DNA from: Mycolicibacterium arabiense
GTDB taxonomy: Bacteria; Actinomycetota; Actinomycetes; Mycobacteriales; Mycobacteriaceae
NCBI RefSeq assembly: GCF_010731815.2
Contig: NZ_AP022593.1
Location: 4,774,001-4,838,000, forward strand
DNA: 64,000 nucleotides
Direction of reading: 5' to 3'
The notes beneath the pieces were generated by a model. The model did no database searches. It saw nothing but the letters and a program-made list of their open reading frames with translations, and was not told where the DNA came from. Made by a program: the position numbers and the translations under genes. Shown here one piece after another: positions 1-10,018 of the stretch. Every line of letters starts with the position of its first letter. The first letter of the stretch is position 1.

Positions 1-323
1 CGCTGCTCGCCGCCGTCGGGGAGCGCGTCGACGTGATCCTCACCTCCGGCGGCACCGGCATCTCGCCGACCGACGGCACCGCGGACGCAACGGCGGCAAT
101 CGTCGACTACGAGATTCCCGGCCTCGCGGACGCGATCCGGCGGTCCGGACTACCGCACGTGCCCACCTCGGTGCTCTCCCGCGGCGTCTGCGGCGTCCGG
201 GACGGCGTGCTGATCGTCAACCTGCCCGGCTCGACGGGCGGCGTGAGGGACGGCCTTGGCGTCCTGGACGGTGTGCTCGACCATGCGCTGGATCAACTAC
301 GGGGCGGAGACCATCAACGATGA
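1..323 (+). CDS. mog: Molybdopterin adenylyltransferase (MogA/MoaB family), 3' part
   Basis: The gene is cut by the window start; the reading frame is open from base 3. It adenylylates molybdopterin before molybdate insertion in molybdenum-cofactor synthesis, in the cytosol. The visible part carries the family signature [13 protein letters not shown] and, near the end, [12 protein letters not shown], the two conserved loops of the MogA/MoaB fold. The stop overlaps the start of moaE2 (ATGA), so the two are probably translated together. In M. tuberculosis this position is Rv0865 (mog). The N-terminal half lies outside the window, so the start cannot be judged. Confidence 0.9.
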   Translation, partial: LLAAVGERVDVILTSGGTGISPTDGTADATAAIVDYEIPGLADAIRRSGLPHVPTSVLSRGVCGVRDGVLIVNLPGSTGGVRDGLGVLDGVLDHALDQLRGGDHQR

Positions 324-745
324 CGTCGATCGTGCGCATCGCACTCACCGAGGAATTGATCGACCTGACCGAGCACGAGGCGCTCGTCGCTCACCAGGCA
401 GCAGGTGCGGTGGTCGGCTTCTCCGGCGTCGTACGCGATCACGACGGCGGCCGGGGCGTGACGCGGCTCGAGTACTCCGCGCACCCGACTGCTCTGGACG
501 TGCTCACCGAGGTCGCCGAGGACGTCGCACGCACCGCTGACGGCGTGCGCGCCATCGCGGTGAGCCACCGCATCGGGACCTTGCACATCGGCGACGCCGC
601 CCTGGTGGCCGCCGTGGCGGCCGACCACCGAAGGGCTGCGTTCGAGACGTGCGCGTCGCTCGTCGACACCGTGAAGGCGCGGCTACCGGTGTGGAAGCAC
701 CAGTTCTTCGCCGACGGCTCCGAGGAGTGGGTCGGCTCGGCCTGA
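320..745 (+). CDS. moaE2: Molybdopterin synthase catalytic subunit MoaE
   Basis: This is the large subunit of molybdopterin synthase, which with the thiocarboxylated MoaD protein converts cyclic pyranopterin monophosphate to molybdopterin. The 141-residue length is typical. Visible family motifs include [16 protein letters not shown] near residues 29-44, the [13 protein letters not shown] segment, and the C-terminal [18 protein letters not shown], which holds the conserved lysine (PVWKHQ) of the active site. It overlaps the preceding mog gene by 4 bases. The matching small subunit (moaD2) lies about 1.8 kb away on the other strand beyond rpfA, the arrangement known from M. tuberculosis Rv0866-Rv0868c. 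Confidence 0.95.
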   Translation: MTSIVRIALTEELIDLTEHEALVAHQAAGAVVGFSGVVRDHDGGRGVTRLEYSAHPTALDVLTEVAEDVARTADGVRAIAVSHRIGTLHIGDAALVAAVAADHRRAAFETCASLVDTVKARLPVWKHQFFADGSEEWVGSA

Positions 746-750
746 CTGAC

Positions 751-2521
<1,771 letters not shown>

Positions 2522-2815
2522 TCATCCGCCGGCGAAGGGCGGTAACACGTCGACGATCTGGTTTGTTCTCAACCGAACCGATCGATCCCGAACCGCCACG
2601 CCGTCGCAGAGAAACGAACATCTCTCCAACACCCGGGTGAGGTCGGTGCCGCGCTCCCGCAGCCTGGCGAGAAGACCGTCGATCGTCGTTCCCGCTGCGA
2701 TCTCGACGGTTTCGTCCTCGGTGCCTGCCGCCGCGCGTGCGGCAGCGAAGTAGCGAACGGTCACCCGGACCGGCGCAACGCCCTCGACCCCGTCGGAGGG
2801 GGTCACGTCAGCCAC
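2522..2815 (-). CDS. moaD2: Molybdopterin synthase sulfur-carrier subunit MoaD
   Basis: This 97-residue ubiquitin-fold protein ends in the diagnostic Gly-Gly (PPFAGG), whose terminal glycine is activated as a thiocarboxylate to donate sulfur in molybdopterin synthesis. The RVTVRYFAAARAAAG start of the beta-grasp domain is typical. It begins with GTG at 2815, overlapping the end of moaA2 by 8 bases, so both are on one transcript. It is longer than usual at the N terminus by about 15 residues; an internal GTG or Val could be the true start. Its partner is MoaE (moaE2) on the opposite strand. Confidence 0.93.
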   Translation of the reverse strand: MADVTPSDGVEGVAPVRVTVRYFAAARAAAGTEDETVEIAAGTTIDGLLARLRERGTDLTRVLERCSFLCDGVAVRDRSVRLRTNQIVDVLPPFAGG

Positions 2816-3863
2816 CGATGGCGCTCATCGGCCGGGCGGGCTGGATGAAGTCGGGGTCGTTGATGCCATGACCCGCCGGCTTGGCCCACATCGCGCCGCG
2901 CCACGCCGCCTCGATCGCGTCGTCGTCGGCGCCCGAGCGCAGCAGCATCCGCAGGTCGGTCTCGTCGGCCGAGAACAGACAGCTGCGCACCTGCCCGTCG
3001 GCGGTGAGCCGCGTGCGGTCGCACGCGGCACAGAAGGCCTCGGACACCGATGCGATGACGCCCACGGTGGCCGGTCCGCCGTCGACCCGCCACAGCTGCG
3101 CAGGGGCCGAGCCACGGGGCGCCGAGTCCGGCTGCAGATCGAAGTGGCGGCGCAACGCAGCCAGGATCTGCTCGGCGCTCAGCGTCTCCTCGCGCCGCCA
3201 GTGTTGGTCGGCGTCGAGCGGCATCTGCTCGATGATGCGCAGTTGGTAGTCGTGGCCGAGGCAAAAGCGCAGCAGCTCCACGGCGTCGTCGAGGCCCGTC
3301 GCCGCGTCGAGGACGGCGTTCACCTTCACCGGGGTCAGTCCGACCTCCGCAGCGGCGGCAAGGCCATCGAGGACGTCGGAGAGACGGTCGCGACGCGTGA
3401 TGTGCGCGAAGCGGTTCGGATCCACGGTGTCGAGGGAGACGTTGACCCGGTTGAGCCCGGCGTCCTTCAGCCGCTTGGCCCGGCGGGCGAGCGAGACGCC
3501 GTTGGTGGTCAGTGCGATCTCGGGTCGAGGCGTGAGCGCTGCCGCGGCGGCGATCACGTCCTCGAGATGCTTCGACAGCAGCGGCTCGCCTCCGGTGAAC
3601 CGGACGTTGGTGATGCCGAGGCGGGTGATGGCGATCTCGAGCAGCCGAGTCAGTTCTGCGGTGCTCAGCAGGTCCTCACCCGGCAACCAGTTCAGACCCT
3701 CTGCGGGCATGCAGTACGTACAGCGCAGATTGCACCGGTCGGTCAGCGAGACGCGGAGGTCGGTGGCGGCGCGACCATGGGTGTCGAGCAGGGGACCCTC
3801 GCTCGGCATGCCCCCGGGCACCGCGGCGCGCGGCATCGGCAGGCCCAGCGCGGTGACCGTCAC
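2808..3863 (-). CDS. moaA2: GTP 3',8-cyclase MoaA, radical SAM enzyme
   Basis: This enzyme carries out the first step of molybdenum-cofactor synthesis, rearranging GTP with S-adenosylmethionine. It is 351 residues from a GTG that overlaps the preceding stop (GTGA). The radical SAM cluster motif CNLRCTYC lies at residues 44-51, the SAM-binding FTGGEPLL follows, and the C-terminal second cluster is visible as FCAACDRTRL...RSCLF. The protein ends in Gly-Gly (SAIGG), a known feature of MoaA. A much longer open frame extends upstream through the YccF gene and antisense to cspB; it is not supported as coding. Confidence 0.95.
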   Translation of the reverse strand: MTVTALGLPMPRAAVPGGMPSEGPLLDTHGRAATDLRVSLTDRCNLRCTYCMPAEGLNWLPGEDLLSTAELTRLLEIAITRLGITNVRFTGGEPLLSKHLEDVIAAAAALTPRPEIALTTNGVSLARRAKRLKDAGLNRVNVSLDTVDPNRFAHITRRDRLSDVLDGLAAAAEVGLTPVKVNAVLDAATGLDDAVELLRFCLGHDYQLRIIEQMPLDADQHWRREETLSAEQILAALRRHFDLQPDSAPRGSAPAQLWRVDGGPATVGVIASVSEAFCAACDRTRLTADGQVRSCLFSADETDLRMLLRSGADDDAIEAAWRGAMWAKPAGHGINDPDFIQPARPMSAIGG

Positions 3864-4264
3864 TGCCGCACCCCGAACCGGTCCTGGGGGCCGTTGGCCG
3901 GGACGATCTCCTTGCCCAGCGGCAGCAGCGAGACGGGGATGAGTTTCAGGTTGGCGATCGCCAAGGGGATTCCAATGATCGTGATCGCCATCGCGATGGC
4001 GGTCAGCACGTGTCCGATGGCTAGCCAGATTCCGGCGACGACGATCCAGATGACGTTGCCGATCATCGCGCCGGGCCTGGCGCCGGGCTTGTCGACCACG
4101 GTGTACCCGAACGGCCACAGCGCATACACGCCGATCCGGAACGCCGCGAACCCGAACGGGATGGTCACGATGAGGATGAAGCAGATGATCCCCGCGAGGA
4201 AGTAACCCAGGGCGAGCCACAGCCCGCCGAAGATCAACCAGATGACATTCAGGATCAGGCGCAT
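3860..4264 (-). CDS. YccF-domain membrane protein
   Basis: This 134-residue integral membrane protein is built of two similar halves, each starting NVIW(L/I)(I/V)..G(L/I)WLA(L/I)G, which is the YccF domain repeated twice. Each half holds hydrophobic helices separated by a short FGFA/PLAIA turn. The molecular function is unknown; family members are inner-membrane proteins. In M. tuberculosis the equivalent is Rv0870c. Its stop overlaps the moaA2 start, so it leads the moaA2-moaD2 transcript, although no link to cofactor synthesis is established. The ATG is preceded by a good purine-rich site (GGAGGAGACA). Confidence 0.88.
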   Translation of the reverse strand: MRLILNVIWLIFGGLWLALGYFLAGIICFILIVTIPFGFAAFRIGVYALWPFGYTVVDKPGARPGAMIGNVIWIVVAGIWLAIGHVLTAIAMAITIIGIPLAIANLKLIPVSLLPLGKEIVPANGPQDRFGVRQ

Positions 4265-4331
4265 TTGTCTCCTCCAGCGGTGGTTCCCAGGCTACCGGCC
4301 AAAGGGTTCGCTGGTCGGGGCGGTGTCCGAG

Positions 4332-4370
4332 TAGGATCGGTGCCAGTGGCGTCCTGCGCAGGCGGGACGC
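4332..4370 (+). promoter_or_regulatory. cspB promoter -10 and 5' UTR hairpin
   Basis: A TAGGAT hexamer (4332-4337) fits the mycobacterial -10 pattern TANNNT and would start transcription near 4344. Immediately after, 4349-4370 forms a 9-base-pair stem GCGTCCTGC / GCGGGACGC (one G-U pair) closed by a 4-base loop. The hairpin would sit at the very 5' end of a leader of about 75 bases before the cspB GTG. Cold-shock mRNAs often carry structured leaders, so a role in mRNA stability or translation is plausible but is inference. Confidence 0.5.
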
Positions 4371-4418
4371 TTCAATTATGTGTTCGATGTCCAGCGATAT
4401 GACGAGCGGGTGAGACGA

Positions 4419-4838
4419 GTGCCTACCGGCAAGGTGAAGTGGTACAGCGCCGAGAAGGGCTTCGGGTTCGTGTCCCAGGAGGACGGCGAGGACGTGTACG
4501 TCGGCTCGTCGGCCCTGCCCTCGGGTGTCGCGGAACTCAAGGCCGGCCAGAAGGTCGAGTTCGGCATCGCCGCCGGTCGTCGCGGTCCGCAGGCACTGAG
4601 TCTGAAGGTCATCGAGCCGCCGCCCAGCCTCGCCAAGACCCGTCGCGAGGCCGGTCGTCCCGAGCGCCCCGAGCACAAGCACACTCCCGACGAGCTGCAC
4701 GGCATGGTCGAGGACATGATCACGCTGCTCGAGGGTGCGGTGCAGCCCGAGCTGCGCAAGGGTCGCTACCCCGATCGCAAGATCGCCCGCCGGGTGTCCG
4801 AGGTCGTCAAGGCGGTCGCGCAGGAACTCGACGCCTGA
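4419..4838 (+). CDS. cspB: Cold-shock domain protein CspB
   Basis: This 139-residue single-stranded nucleic-acid binding protein has an N-terminal cold-shock domain of about 65 residues and a charged C-terminal extension. The RNP1 motif KGFGFV is at residues 13-18; RNP2 is the variant DVYVG. I chose the GTG giving MPTGKVKWY because the cold-shock fold begins there, rather than an ATG 39 bases upstream. The extension contains a basic linker ([15 protein letters not shown]) followed by helical sequence, as in M. tuberculosis Rv0871, and is longer than the 67-residue CspA type. It converges with the DUF559 gene. Confidence 0.92.
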   Translation: MPTGKVKWYSAEKGFGFVSQEDGEDVYVGSSALPSGVAELKAGQKVEFGIAAGRRGPQALSLKVIEPPPSLAKTRREAGRPERPEHKHTPDELHGMVEDMITLLEGAVQPELRKGRYPDRKIARRVSEVVKAVAQELDA

Positions 4839-4847
4839 GTCCATCCT

Positions 4848-4906
4848 GCGAACGTCGACTTTCCGTTGCGTTCAGGCACTTTGGACGACGAAAACTCCAC
4901 GTTCGC
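4848..4906. repeat. Inverted pair of a 19-21 base repeat, left copy
   Basis: A copy of GCGAACGTCGACTTTCCGTTG occupies 4848-4868. An inverted, diverged copy (16 of 19 matching, reading GCGAACGTGGAGTTTTCGT on the minus strand) occupies 4888-4906. The inverted copy is inside the last codons of the DUF559 gene (residues RERGVFV). Together they can form an imperfect hairpin between the convergent cspB and DUF559 genes, so it may act as a bidirectional terminator. A 21-base identical copy recurs at 5794-5814. Confidence 0.75.
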
Positions 4907-5750
4907 GTAGGGCGGCCAGTACCCGCTGCAGGATGACGGCCGGTCGGTGCCGCAGCATGTCGCCGCTCACCCTGACGATGATCCAGTTCAGGTCGGCGAG
5001 TTCGGCGATGCGATCGATGTCCCTGCTTCGTTGTCGTGGGTCGGTCCAGTGGTGAGCGCCGTCGAACTCCACGGCCACTTCCGCCGCGGGCCAGCCCATG
5101 TCGAGGCGCGCGACGAAGCGTCCGGCCGGGTCGCGCACCTCGATCTGCGTCGAGGGCCGCGGGAGCCCCGCATTCACCAGCAGCAGTCGGGTGCGCGTCT
5201 CCTGCGGTGACTCGGCCCCGGCGTCGCTCAGTGCAAGGGCGCGGCGCAACTGGACGATGCCCCGCGCCCCGCGATGTCGTTCGGCGATGGCCCCGACGGC
5301 CTCGACGCTCAGCCCGGTCGCGCGACGCAGTGCGTCGAGCCTGATGACTGCGGTCTCGAGGCCGGGCGCCCGGCCGACGTCGAAGGCGGTGCGTGCGGGC
5401 GTCGTGACGGGCATCCCTCCGACGCGGCAGATCTCGTCGTCGTCGAGGACGTCGCTGTGCAGAACTATCCCGCTCACCTTGTCGCGGCCAGGTCGATTCA
5501 GTTCGGCGGGCAGGTTGGCTTCGATCCATCGAGTGCCATGTAGAGCGGCTGCGGAGGTTCCCACGATGACGGCCCGGCGTCGCGACCACAGCCATGCCGC
5601 AACGGCCTTGTCGACGGCGTCCAACTCGGCGCCACGTGGAACGTAGACGTTGCGATGCACGGCGACGTAGGTGGTGCGGAGCTGGTGATTCGTCACCGAG
5701 CCCGCGACGACGGCCTCGGTGCCGACGAACGGCCACCGCAACGAGGTCAT
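4872..5750 (-). CDS. DUF559/Vsr-like nuclease with N-terminal AbiEi-like region
   Basis: This 292-residue protein has two parts. The N-terminal region resembles the winged-helix/AbiEi antitoxin-type domain often fused to DUF559 in actinobacteria (residues about 20-130, with VGTSAAALHG and TTPARTAFDVGR). The C-terminal part is a PD-(D/E)xK-like fold of the DUF559/Vsr type, with AVEFDGAHHW followed by RSRDIDRIAELADLNW and IVRVSGDMLR. It is unlinked to any visible toxin gene or methylase. The activity is inferred from the fold only. The gene occupies a place that holds other genes in M. tuberculosis, and repeat copies flank it. A role in defence or DNA repair is possible. Confidence 0.72.
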   Translation of the reverse strand: MTSLRWPFVGTEAVVAGSVTNHQLRTTYVAVHRNVYVPRGAELDAVDKAVAAWLWSRRRAVIVGTSAAALHGTRWIEANLPAELNRPGRDKVSGIVLHSDVLDDDEICRVGGMPVTTPARTAFDVGRAPGLETAVIRLDALRRATGLSVEAVGAIAERHRGARGIVQLRRALALSDAGAESPQETRTRLLLVNAGLPRPSTQIEVRDPAGRFVARLDMGWPAAEVAVEFDGAHHWTDPRQRSRDIDRIAELADLNWIIVRVSGDMLRHRPAVILQRVLAALRERGVFVVQSA

Positions 5751-5793
5751 GACAGTTTGGACTCGTCGACCTGCCCCATCGGTTCCACGTCCC

Positions 5794-5851
5794 GCGAACG
5801 TCGACTTTCCGTTGACCCGACCAGGGATCTTCCACGAGAAGTCGACGTTCG
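5794..5851. repeat. Inverted pair of the same repeat, right copy
   Basis: GCGAACGTCGACTTTCCGTTG at 5794-5814 is identical over 21 bases to 4848-4868. A 13-base perfect inverted partner (CGAACGTCGACTT on the minus strand) lies at 5839-5851, giving a stem of 13 base pairs around a loop of about 24 bases. This copy lies between the divergent DUF559 and GST genes, so it cannot be a simple shared terminator and may overlap their promoters. Confidence 0.75.
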
Positions 5852-5881
5852 GCGCGCGACCGAAACGGGAAGACTGGCGTC

Positions 5882-6886
5882 GTGAGTTACGTGAACCCCA
5901 AGGGTGACTTCGACCGCGACACCGACTACATCACCACCAGGATCACCGCCGACGGCCGTGACGGGTATCCCGTCGAGCCGGGCCGGTACCGGTTGGTCGT
6001 CGCGCGGGCGTGCCCCTGGGCGAACCGGTCGATCATCGTGCGCAGGCTGCTGGGCTTGGAAGACGTTCTCTCCATTGGCTTCTGCGGTCCCACGCACGAC
6101 GAGCGCAGCTGGACGTTCGACCTCGACCCAGGCGGCGTGGATCCGGTGCTGAAGATCCCGCGCCTGCAGGACGCCTACTTCAAGCGGGATCCGGAGTATC
6201 CGAAGGGCATCACCGTGCCTGCGATCGTCGACGTCCCGACCGGCGCCGTGGTCACCAACGACTTCCCGCAGATCACGCTCGACTTCTCCACCGAGTGGAC
6301 CCAGTACCACCGCGACGGCGCTCCGGACCTCTACCCCGAGAAGCACCGCGACGAGATCGACGAGGTCGCCCAGCGCATCTACACCGAGATCAACAACGGT
6401 GTGTACCGCTGCGGCTTCGCCGGCTCACAGGACGCCTACGACAAGGCCTACGACCGGCTGTTCACCGCCCTGGACTGGGTGTCCGAGCGGCTGGAGGGCC
6501 AGCGGTACCTGGTCGGCGACACCATCACCGAGGCCGACGTCCGGCTGTTCACGACGCTGGCGCGCTTCGACCCCGTCTACCACGGGCACTTCAAGTGCAA
6601 TCGCAGCAAGCTCTCGGAGATGCCGGTGCTGTGGGCCTACGCGCGCGACCTCTTCCAGACGCCGGGGTTCGGCGACACCACGGACTTCGTGCAGATCAAG
6701 CAGCACTACTACATGGTGCACACCGACATCAATCCCACCCGCGTCGTCCCGAAGGGGCCCGACTTGACGAACTGGCTGACCCCACACGGCCGGGAGGAAC
6801 TAGGCGGCAGGCCCTTCGGCGACGGCACACCGCCCGGTGAGACGCCCGAGGGCGAGCGGGTCCCCGAGGGACACGGCGCCGGGTAG
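5882..6886 (+). CDS. Xi-class glutathione transferase / glutathionyl-hydroquinone reductase family (YqjG/ECM4-like)
   Basis: This 334-residue protein has the Xi-class signature: the CPWANR active-site cysteine motif near residue 44, the thioredoxin-like N-terminal half with TVPAIVD and VVTNDF (cis-proline and base-binding loop), and an all-helical C-terminal half with YLVGDTITEADVRLF. Family members reduce glutathionyl-hydroquinones through the catalytic cysteine. Mycobacteria use mycothiol instead of glutathione, so the natural thiol is uncertain here. It starts at GTG 5882, divergent from the DUF559 gene. The tail after about residue 300 is Gly/Pro-rich and poorly conserved. Confidence 0.85.
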   Translation: MSYVNPKGDFDRDTDYITTRITADGRDGYPVEPGRYRLVVARACPWANRSIIVRRLLGLEDVLSIGFCGPTHDERSWTFDLDPGGVDPVLKIPRLQDAYFKRDPEYPKGITVPAIVDVPTGAVVTNDFPQITLDFSTEWTQYHRDGAPDLYPEKHRDEIDEVAQRIYTEINNGVYRCGFAGSQDAYDKAYDRLFTALDWVSERLEGQRYLVGDTITEADVRLFTTLARFDPVYHGHFKCNRSKLSEMPVLWAYARDLFQTPGFGDTTDFVQIKQHYYMVHTDINPTRVVPKGPDLTNWLTPHGREELGGRPFGDGTPPGETPEGERVPEGHGAG

Positions 6887-7387
6887 TCACGACCAGACGG
6901 TGCTGACCGACCACTCGGCGTGCGGCCACGGGAACTCGTTGCCGTCCTCGTCGCGCACCAGTGTCGGCAGCATCACCGCGAACCCGGTGAGCTTGCCGCG
7001 CCGAGGGTCGACCGTCGGGATCGTGGCCGCGAGCGCGGTGTCGGGCCGGAACTCCTCGACCGCAGCGGGGCCGCCGTCCTCGAAGGACCGCAGCAGCACC
7101 CACGGCGCCTCGGCGATCCGCGGCGGCACGGACAGCTGGATCTTGTCGCGGGTGGTGACCCGCAGCTCCCCGCTCGCGCCGGACACGTCGCACTTGGTGA
7201 TCTCGTAGACGTCGCAGAACCGGTAGGGCCCGACCCGTACCAGCTGGCCTGCGGTGAACGCGCTGATCTCGGGGTGTGGGGGCTCGACGTCGCGGCTCGT
7301 CCGCCAGACCAGGACGGCGGTCAGCGCCACCGACACCACGGTGACGAGGACTAGGGAGATGATGACGTTGCGTGCCGTGACCTTCAC
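6887..7387 (-). CDS. DUF2771 exported or membrane-anchored protein
   Basis: This 166-residue protein has an N-terminal membrane anchor (residues about 8-28, SLVLVTVVSVALTAVLVW) followed by an extracytoplasmic domain with two cysteines (FCDVYEITKCDV) that may form a disulphide. It corresponds in position and character to M. tuberculosis Rv0875c, the DUF2771 family, whose function is unknown. Its start is 10 bases downstream of the MFS gene stop, so both are probably co-transcribed. It ends one base after the convergent GST gene. Confidence 0.8.
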   Translation of the reverse strand: MKVTARNVIISLVLVTVVSVALTAVLVWRTSRDVEPPHPEISAFTAGQLVRVGPYRFCDVYEITKCDVSGASGELRVTTRDKIQLSVPPRIAEAPWVLLRSFEDGGPAAVEEFRPDTALAATIPTVDPRRGKLTGFAVMLPTLVRDEDGNEFPWPHAEWSVSTVWS

Positions 7388-7397
7388 GAGGTCCTTC

Positions 7398-9110
7398 CTA
7401 CCCGCGCGCCGCGGCGGAGGCGTCGAGGGTGCCGCCCTCGGTATGGGCGACGACGGGTCGGTTGCCGCCGAAGCCCGGGATCAGCGAGTCACCGTTGTAG
7501 CTCACCAACGTCTGCGCGAGTCCGAGGATCAGCACGGCGGTGATGGCCGTGAAGCCGACCCACAGATCGGTGTAGATCAGCACGCCCATGGCGCCGCCTG
7601 CGACCCAACCGAGTTGCAGCAGGGACTCCGAGCGGCCGAACGCCGACGCCCTGGATTCCTCCGGAAGGTCGTCCTGCAGTGACGCGTCCAGCGACGCCTT
7701 GGCGACGGCGCTCGCCCCCGAGGTGATCAGCGTGGCGACCGCGGCCATCAGCAGATTGCCCGTGACCGCGGTGGCCAGTGCGGCAAGGGTGACCGCGACG
7801 GTCGCCCGCACCACCAGTTGCGCGGGGTGGCCGAGTTTGAGGCGTGCGCTCGCGAAGTTGCCGGTGAAGTTGCCGATCGCCGCGGCGGCCCCGATCAGCC
7901 CGAGGATCCGCAGCTGCTCCCATCCGCTGGCGTCGTGGGACTTCGCCACGAACGCGGGGTAGAGGAACAGGAACCCCACCATCACCTTGATCGTGCAGTT
8001 GCCCCACAGCGAGGTGATGATGTTGCGGCCCAGCGGCTGCCGTTCGGCCTTGCGGCGCTTGAGCCCCTTCGGCCGTGGGGTCTGCGTCGTCGGCCCGTGA
8101 TAGGTCAGCGTGGTCGGCACCTCGCCCTCGGTGACCTCGACCCACTTGGGGATCCGCATGGCCAGCACCGCACCGGCCACCGTCACCGCGACCATGACGT
8201 ACAGCGCGCCGGGCAGGTGCAGCATGTTCAGCGAGAACTCGACGCCGGCGGCGATCGCTCCGCCCACGATGGTTCCGCCGAGCAGGCCGAACACCGTCAG
8301 GCGGGAATTCACCCGCACCAGGTCTATCGACGGTGGCAACACACGCGGTGTCATGGCGCTGCGCAGCACGATGAAGGACTTCGACAGCACCATCGCGCCG
8401 AGCGCGCAGGGGTACAGCACCCAGGACGGGAAGCTGCCGTCCGCGCCGTCGTAGTTCGCGATGAGCACCACGGCCAGGACGGTCCGCAGCCCGAACGACA
8501 TCGCCAGCGCCACCCGCCGACCGTGCTGCAGCCGGTCCAGCGCGGGCCCGATCAATGGGGCGATGAGCGCGAATGGCGCGATCGTGATGAGCAGATACAG
8601 CGCGACCTTGCTCTTGCTCTCACCCGATGCCGCGGCGAAGAACAGCGTGTTGGCCAACGCGACGGCCATCGCGGAGTCGGCGGCGAAGTTGGCCATCACC
8701 GGATAGGTGAGCGCGGTGAGCCCGGACTTGTCCGCCCCGTCGGCCGTCGCAGCCCGATGGAACAGGCCGTACATCCGCGAACCCATCTCGCGGCTGCGGT
8801 AGGCCGCCGCCCGGGTGACCGTGATCCGTTCGCGCGGACCGGCGCCGTACTGCGGGTCCGACGGGTGGGTGCGCCCGCGCTGCGACCCGTCGTCGTCGAG
8901 CGGCGGGAGCCACCGGTTTGCGCTCGAGGTCGCCTCACCGCGCGGTCGGCGCCCGTATGGCGGGTCGTCACTGGGGTAGTTGGCCATGCCCGGATGCTCG
9001 CCCCCGCCGGCACCCGAAGGCGGCCGCGGCGGGTGGTACAGACGGTCACGTGGGTCCCCGGAACTGCCGGGGTCGCGACGTGGTCCGCTCACGCCACGAT
9101 TGTTCCCCAT
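7398..9110 (-). CDS. MFS-type multi-pass membrane transporter
   Basis: This 570-residue protein has a disordered, Pro/Gly/Arg-rich cytoplasmic N terminus (about 90 residues) followed by roughly 12 membrane helices with short loops of the major facilitator type. A central cytoplasmic loop is basic (PKGLKRRKAERQPLG). It corresponds to M. tuberculosis Rv0876c; the substrate is unknown. The GTG/ATG choice at the N terminus is uncertain because the tail is low complexity: a methionine at about residue 42 (MANYPSDDPPYG) is an alternative start. It is divergent from the DUF3027 gene across 70 bases. Confidence 0.82.
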   Translation of the reverse strand: MGNNRGVSGPRRDPGSSGDPRDRLYHPPRPPSGAGGGEHPGMANYPSDDPPYGRRPRGEATSSANRWLPPLDDDGSQRGRTHPSDPQYGAGPRERITVTRAAAYRSREMGSRMYGLFHRAATADGADKSGLTALTYPVMANFAADSAMAVALANTLFFAAASGESKSKVALYLLITIAPFALIAPLIGPALDRLQHGRRVALAMSFGLRTVLAVVLIANYDGADGSFPSWVLYPCALGAMVLSKSFIVLRSAMTPRVLPPSIDLVRVNSRLTVFGLLGGTIVGGAIAAGVEFSLNMLHLPGALYVMVAVTVAGAVLAMRIPKWVEVTEGEVPTTLTYHGPTTQTPRPKGLKRRKAERQPLGRNIITSLWGNCTIKVMVGFLFLYPAFVAKSHDASGWEQLRILGLIGAAAAIGNFTGNFASARLKLGHPAQLVVRATVAVTLAALATAVTGNLLMAAVATLITSGASAVAKASLDASLQDDLPEESRASAFGRSESLLQLGWVAGGAMGVLIYTDLWVGFTAITAVLILGLAQTLVSYNGDSLIPGFGGNRPVVAHTEGGTLDASAAARG

Positions 9111-9180
9111 CGGTGTGACGGGCGCCCGTAGGGCAGCCGGTGTGGCTTTGCCCTGCTGATGTCAGGCAGAATCGACCGCG

Positions 9181-10008
9181 ATGGACAGCATCACCGAACC
9201 TGCCGAGCAAGACGCCGCGTCCGCTTCGCCGGACGGCGGCGAGCAGGACCCTGGACGCGACGAGACCGAGCGACCCGCGGATCTGACCGCGGTGCTGACC
9301 GGCGCCGTCGACCTGGCGCGCGCGGCGATCATCGAAGGTGGTGTCGACGGCGAGGAACAGGTCGGCGAATACCTCGGTGCCAGCTTCGAGGATCCGACCG
9401 CCGCGACGCACCGCTTCCTGGCCGTGATGCCGGGCTATCAGGGGTGGCAGTGGGCCGTCGTCGTCGCTGCGTACCCGGGTGCCGACCACGCGACCGTCAG
9501 CGAGGTCGTGCTCGTCCCGGGGCCGACGGCGCTGCTCGCACCGGCATGGGTGCCCTGGCACGAACGCGTCCAGCCGGGTGACCTGAGCCCCGGTGACCTG
9601 CTCGCGCCTCCGGCCGACGATCCGCGCCTGGTGCCGGGATACCAGTCGACAGGTGACGACGAACTGGACGAACTCGAAGGCGAGATCGGCCTCGGTCGCA
9701 AGCAGCTGCTCAGCCCGCTGGGGCGGGCCGAGGCGGCGCAGCGGTGGTACGACGGCGACTACGGGCCGCAGTCGGCGATGGCCCGGTCGACGCGACGGGT
9801 GTGCCGCGACTGCGCCTACTACCTGAAGCTGACCGGCTCGCTCGGCACGTTGTTCGGCGTGTGCGCCAACGAGATGTCGGCCGACGGGCACGTCGTCGCC
9901 ATCGACTACGGCTGTGGCGCGCACTCGGACACGCCGCCACCCGCGCAGATCGGGTCGCCGATGTTCGACCCCTACGACGACGGCGTGCTGGACCTCACCG
10001 AGTCCTGA
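9181..10008 (+). CDS. DUF3027 protein with a cysteine/histidine cluster
   Basis: This 275-residue cytosolic protein of the actinobacterial DUF3027 family (M. tuberculosis Rv0877) has no known function. The N-terminal 35 residues are acidic and probably disordered. The C-terminal third contains RVCRDCAYYL, FGVCANEMS and DYGCGAHSD, that is four or five cysteines and a histidine arranged like a metal site, which is seen in the sequence; metal binding itself is inference. The ATG is supported by the alignment of the acidic tail with the divergent promoter region. Confidence 0.82.
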   Translation: MDSITEPAEQDAASASPDGGEQDPGRDETERPADLTAVLTGAVDLARAAIIEGGVDGEEQVGEYLGASFEDPTAATHRFLAVMPGYQGWQWAVVVAAYPGADHATVSEVVLVPGPTALLAPAWVPWHERVQPGDLSPGDLLAPPADDPRLVPGYQSTGDDELDELEGEIGLGRKQLLSPLGRAEAAQRWYDGDYGPQSAMARSTRRVCRDCAYYLKLTGSLGTLFGVCANEMSADGHVVAIDYGCGAHSDTPPPAQIGSPMFDPYDDGVLDLTES

Positions 10009-10018
10009 AGGCGCGGGC

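Noticed and set aside
2808..4844. A 678-residue minus frame beginning over cspB and including MoaA
   Set aside because: Only the last 351 residues match MoaA. The upstream part is antisense to cspB and out of frame with the YccF gene.
4872..5750. DUF559 gene considered as the antitoxin of a type IV toxin-antitoxin pair
   Set aside because: The N-terminal part resembles AbiEi, but no AbiEii-like toxin gene lies on either side.
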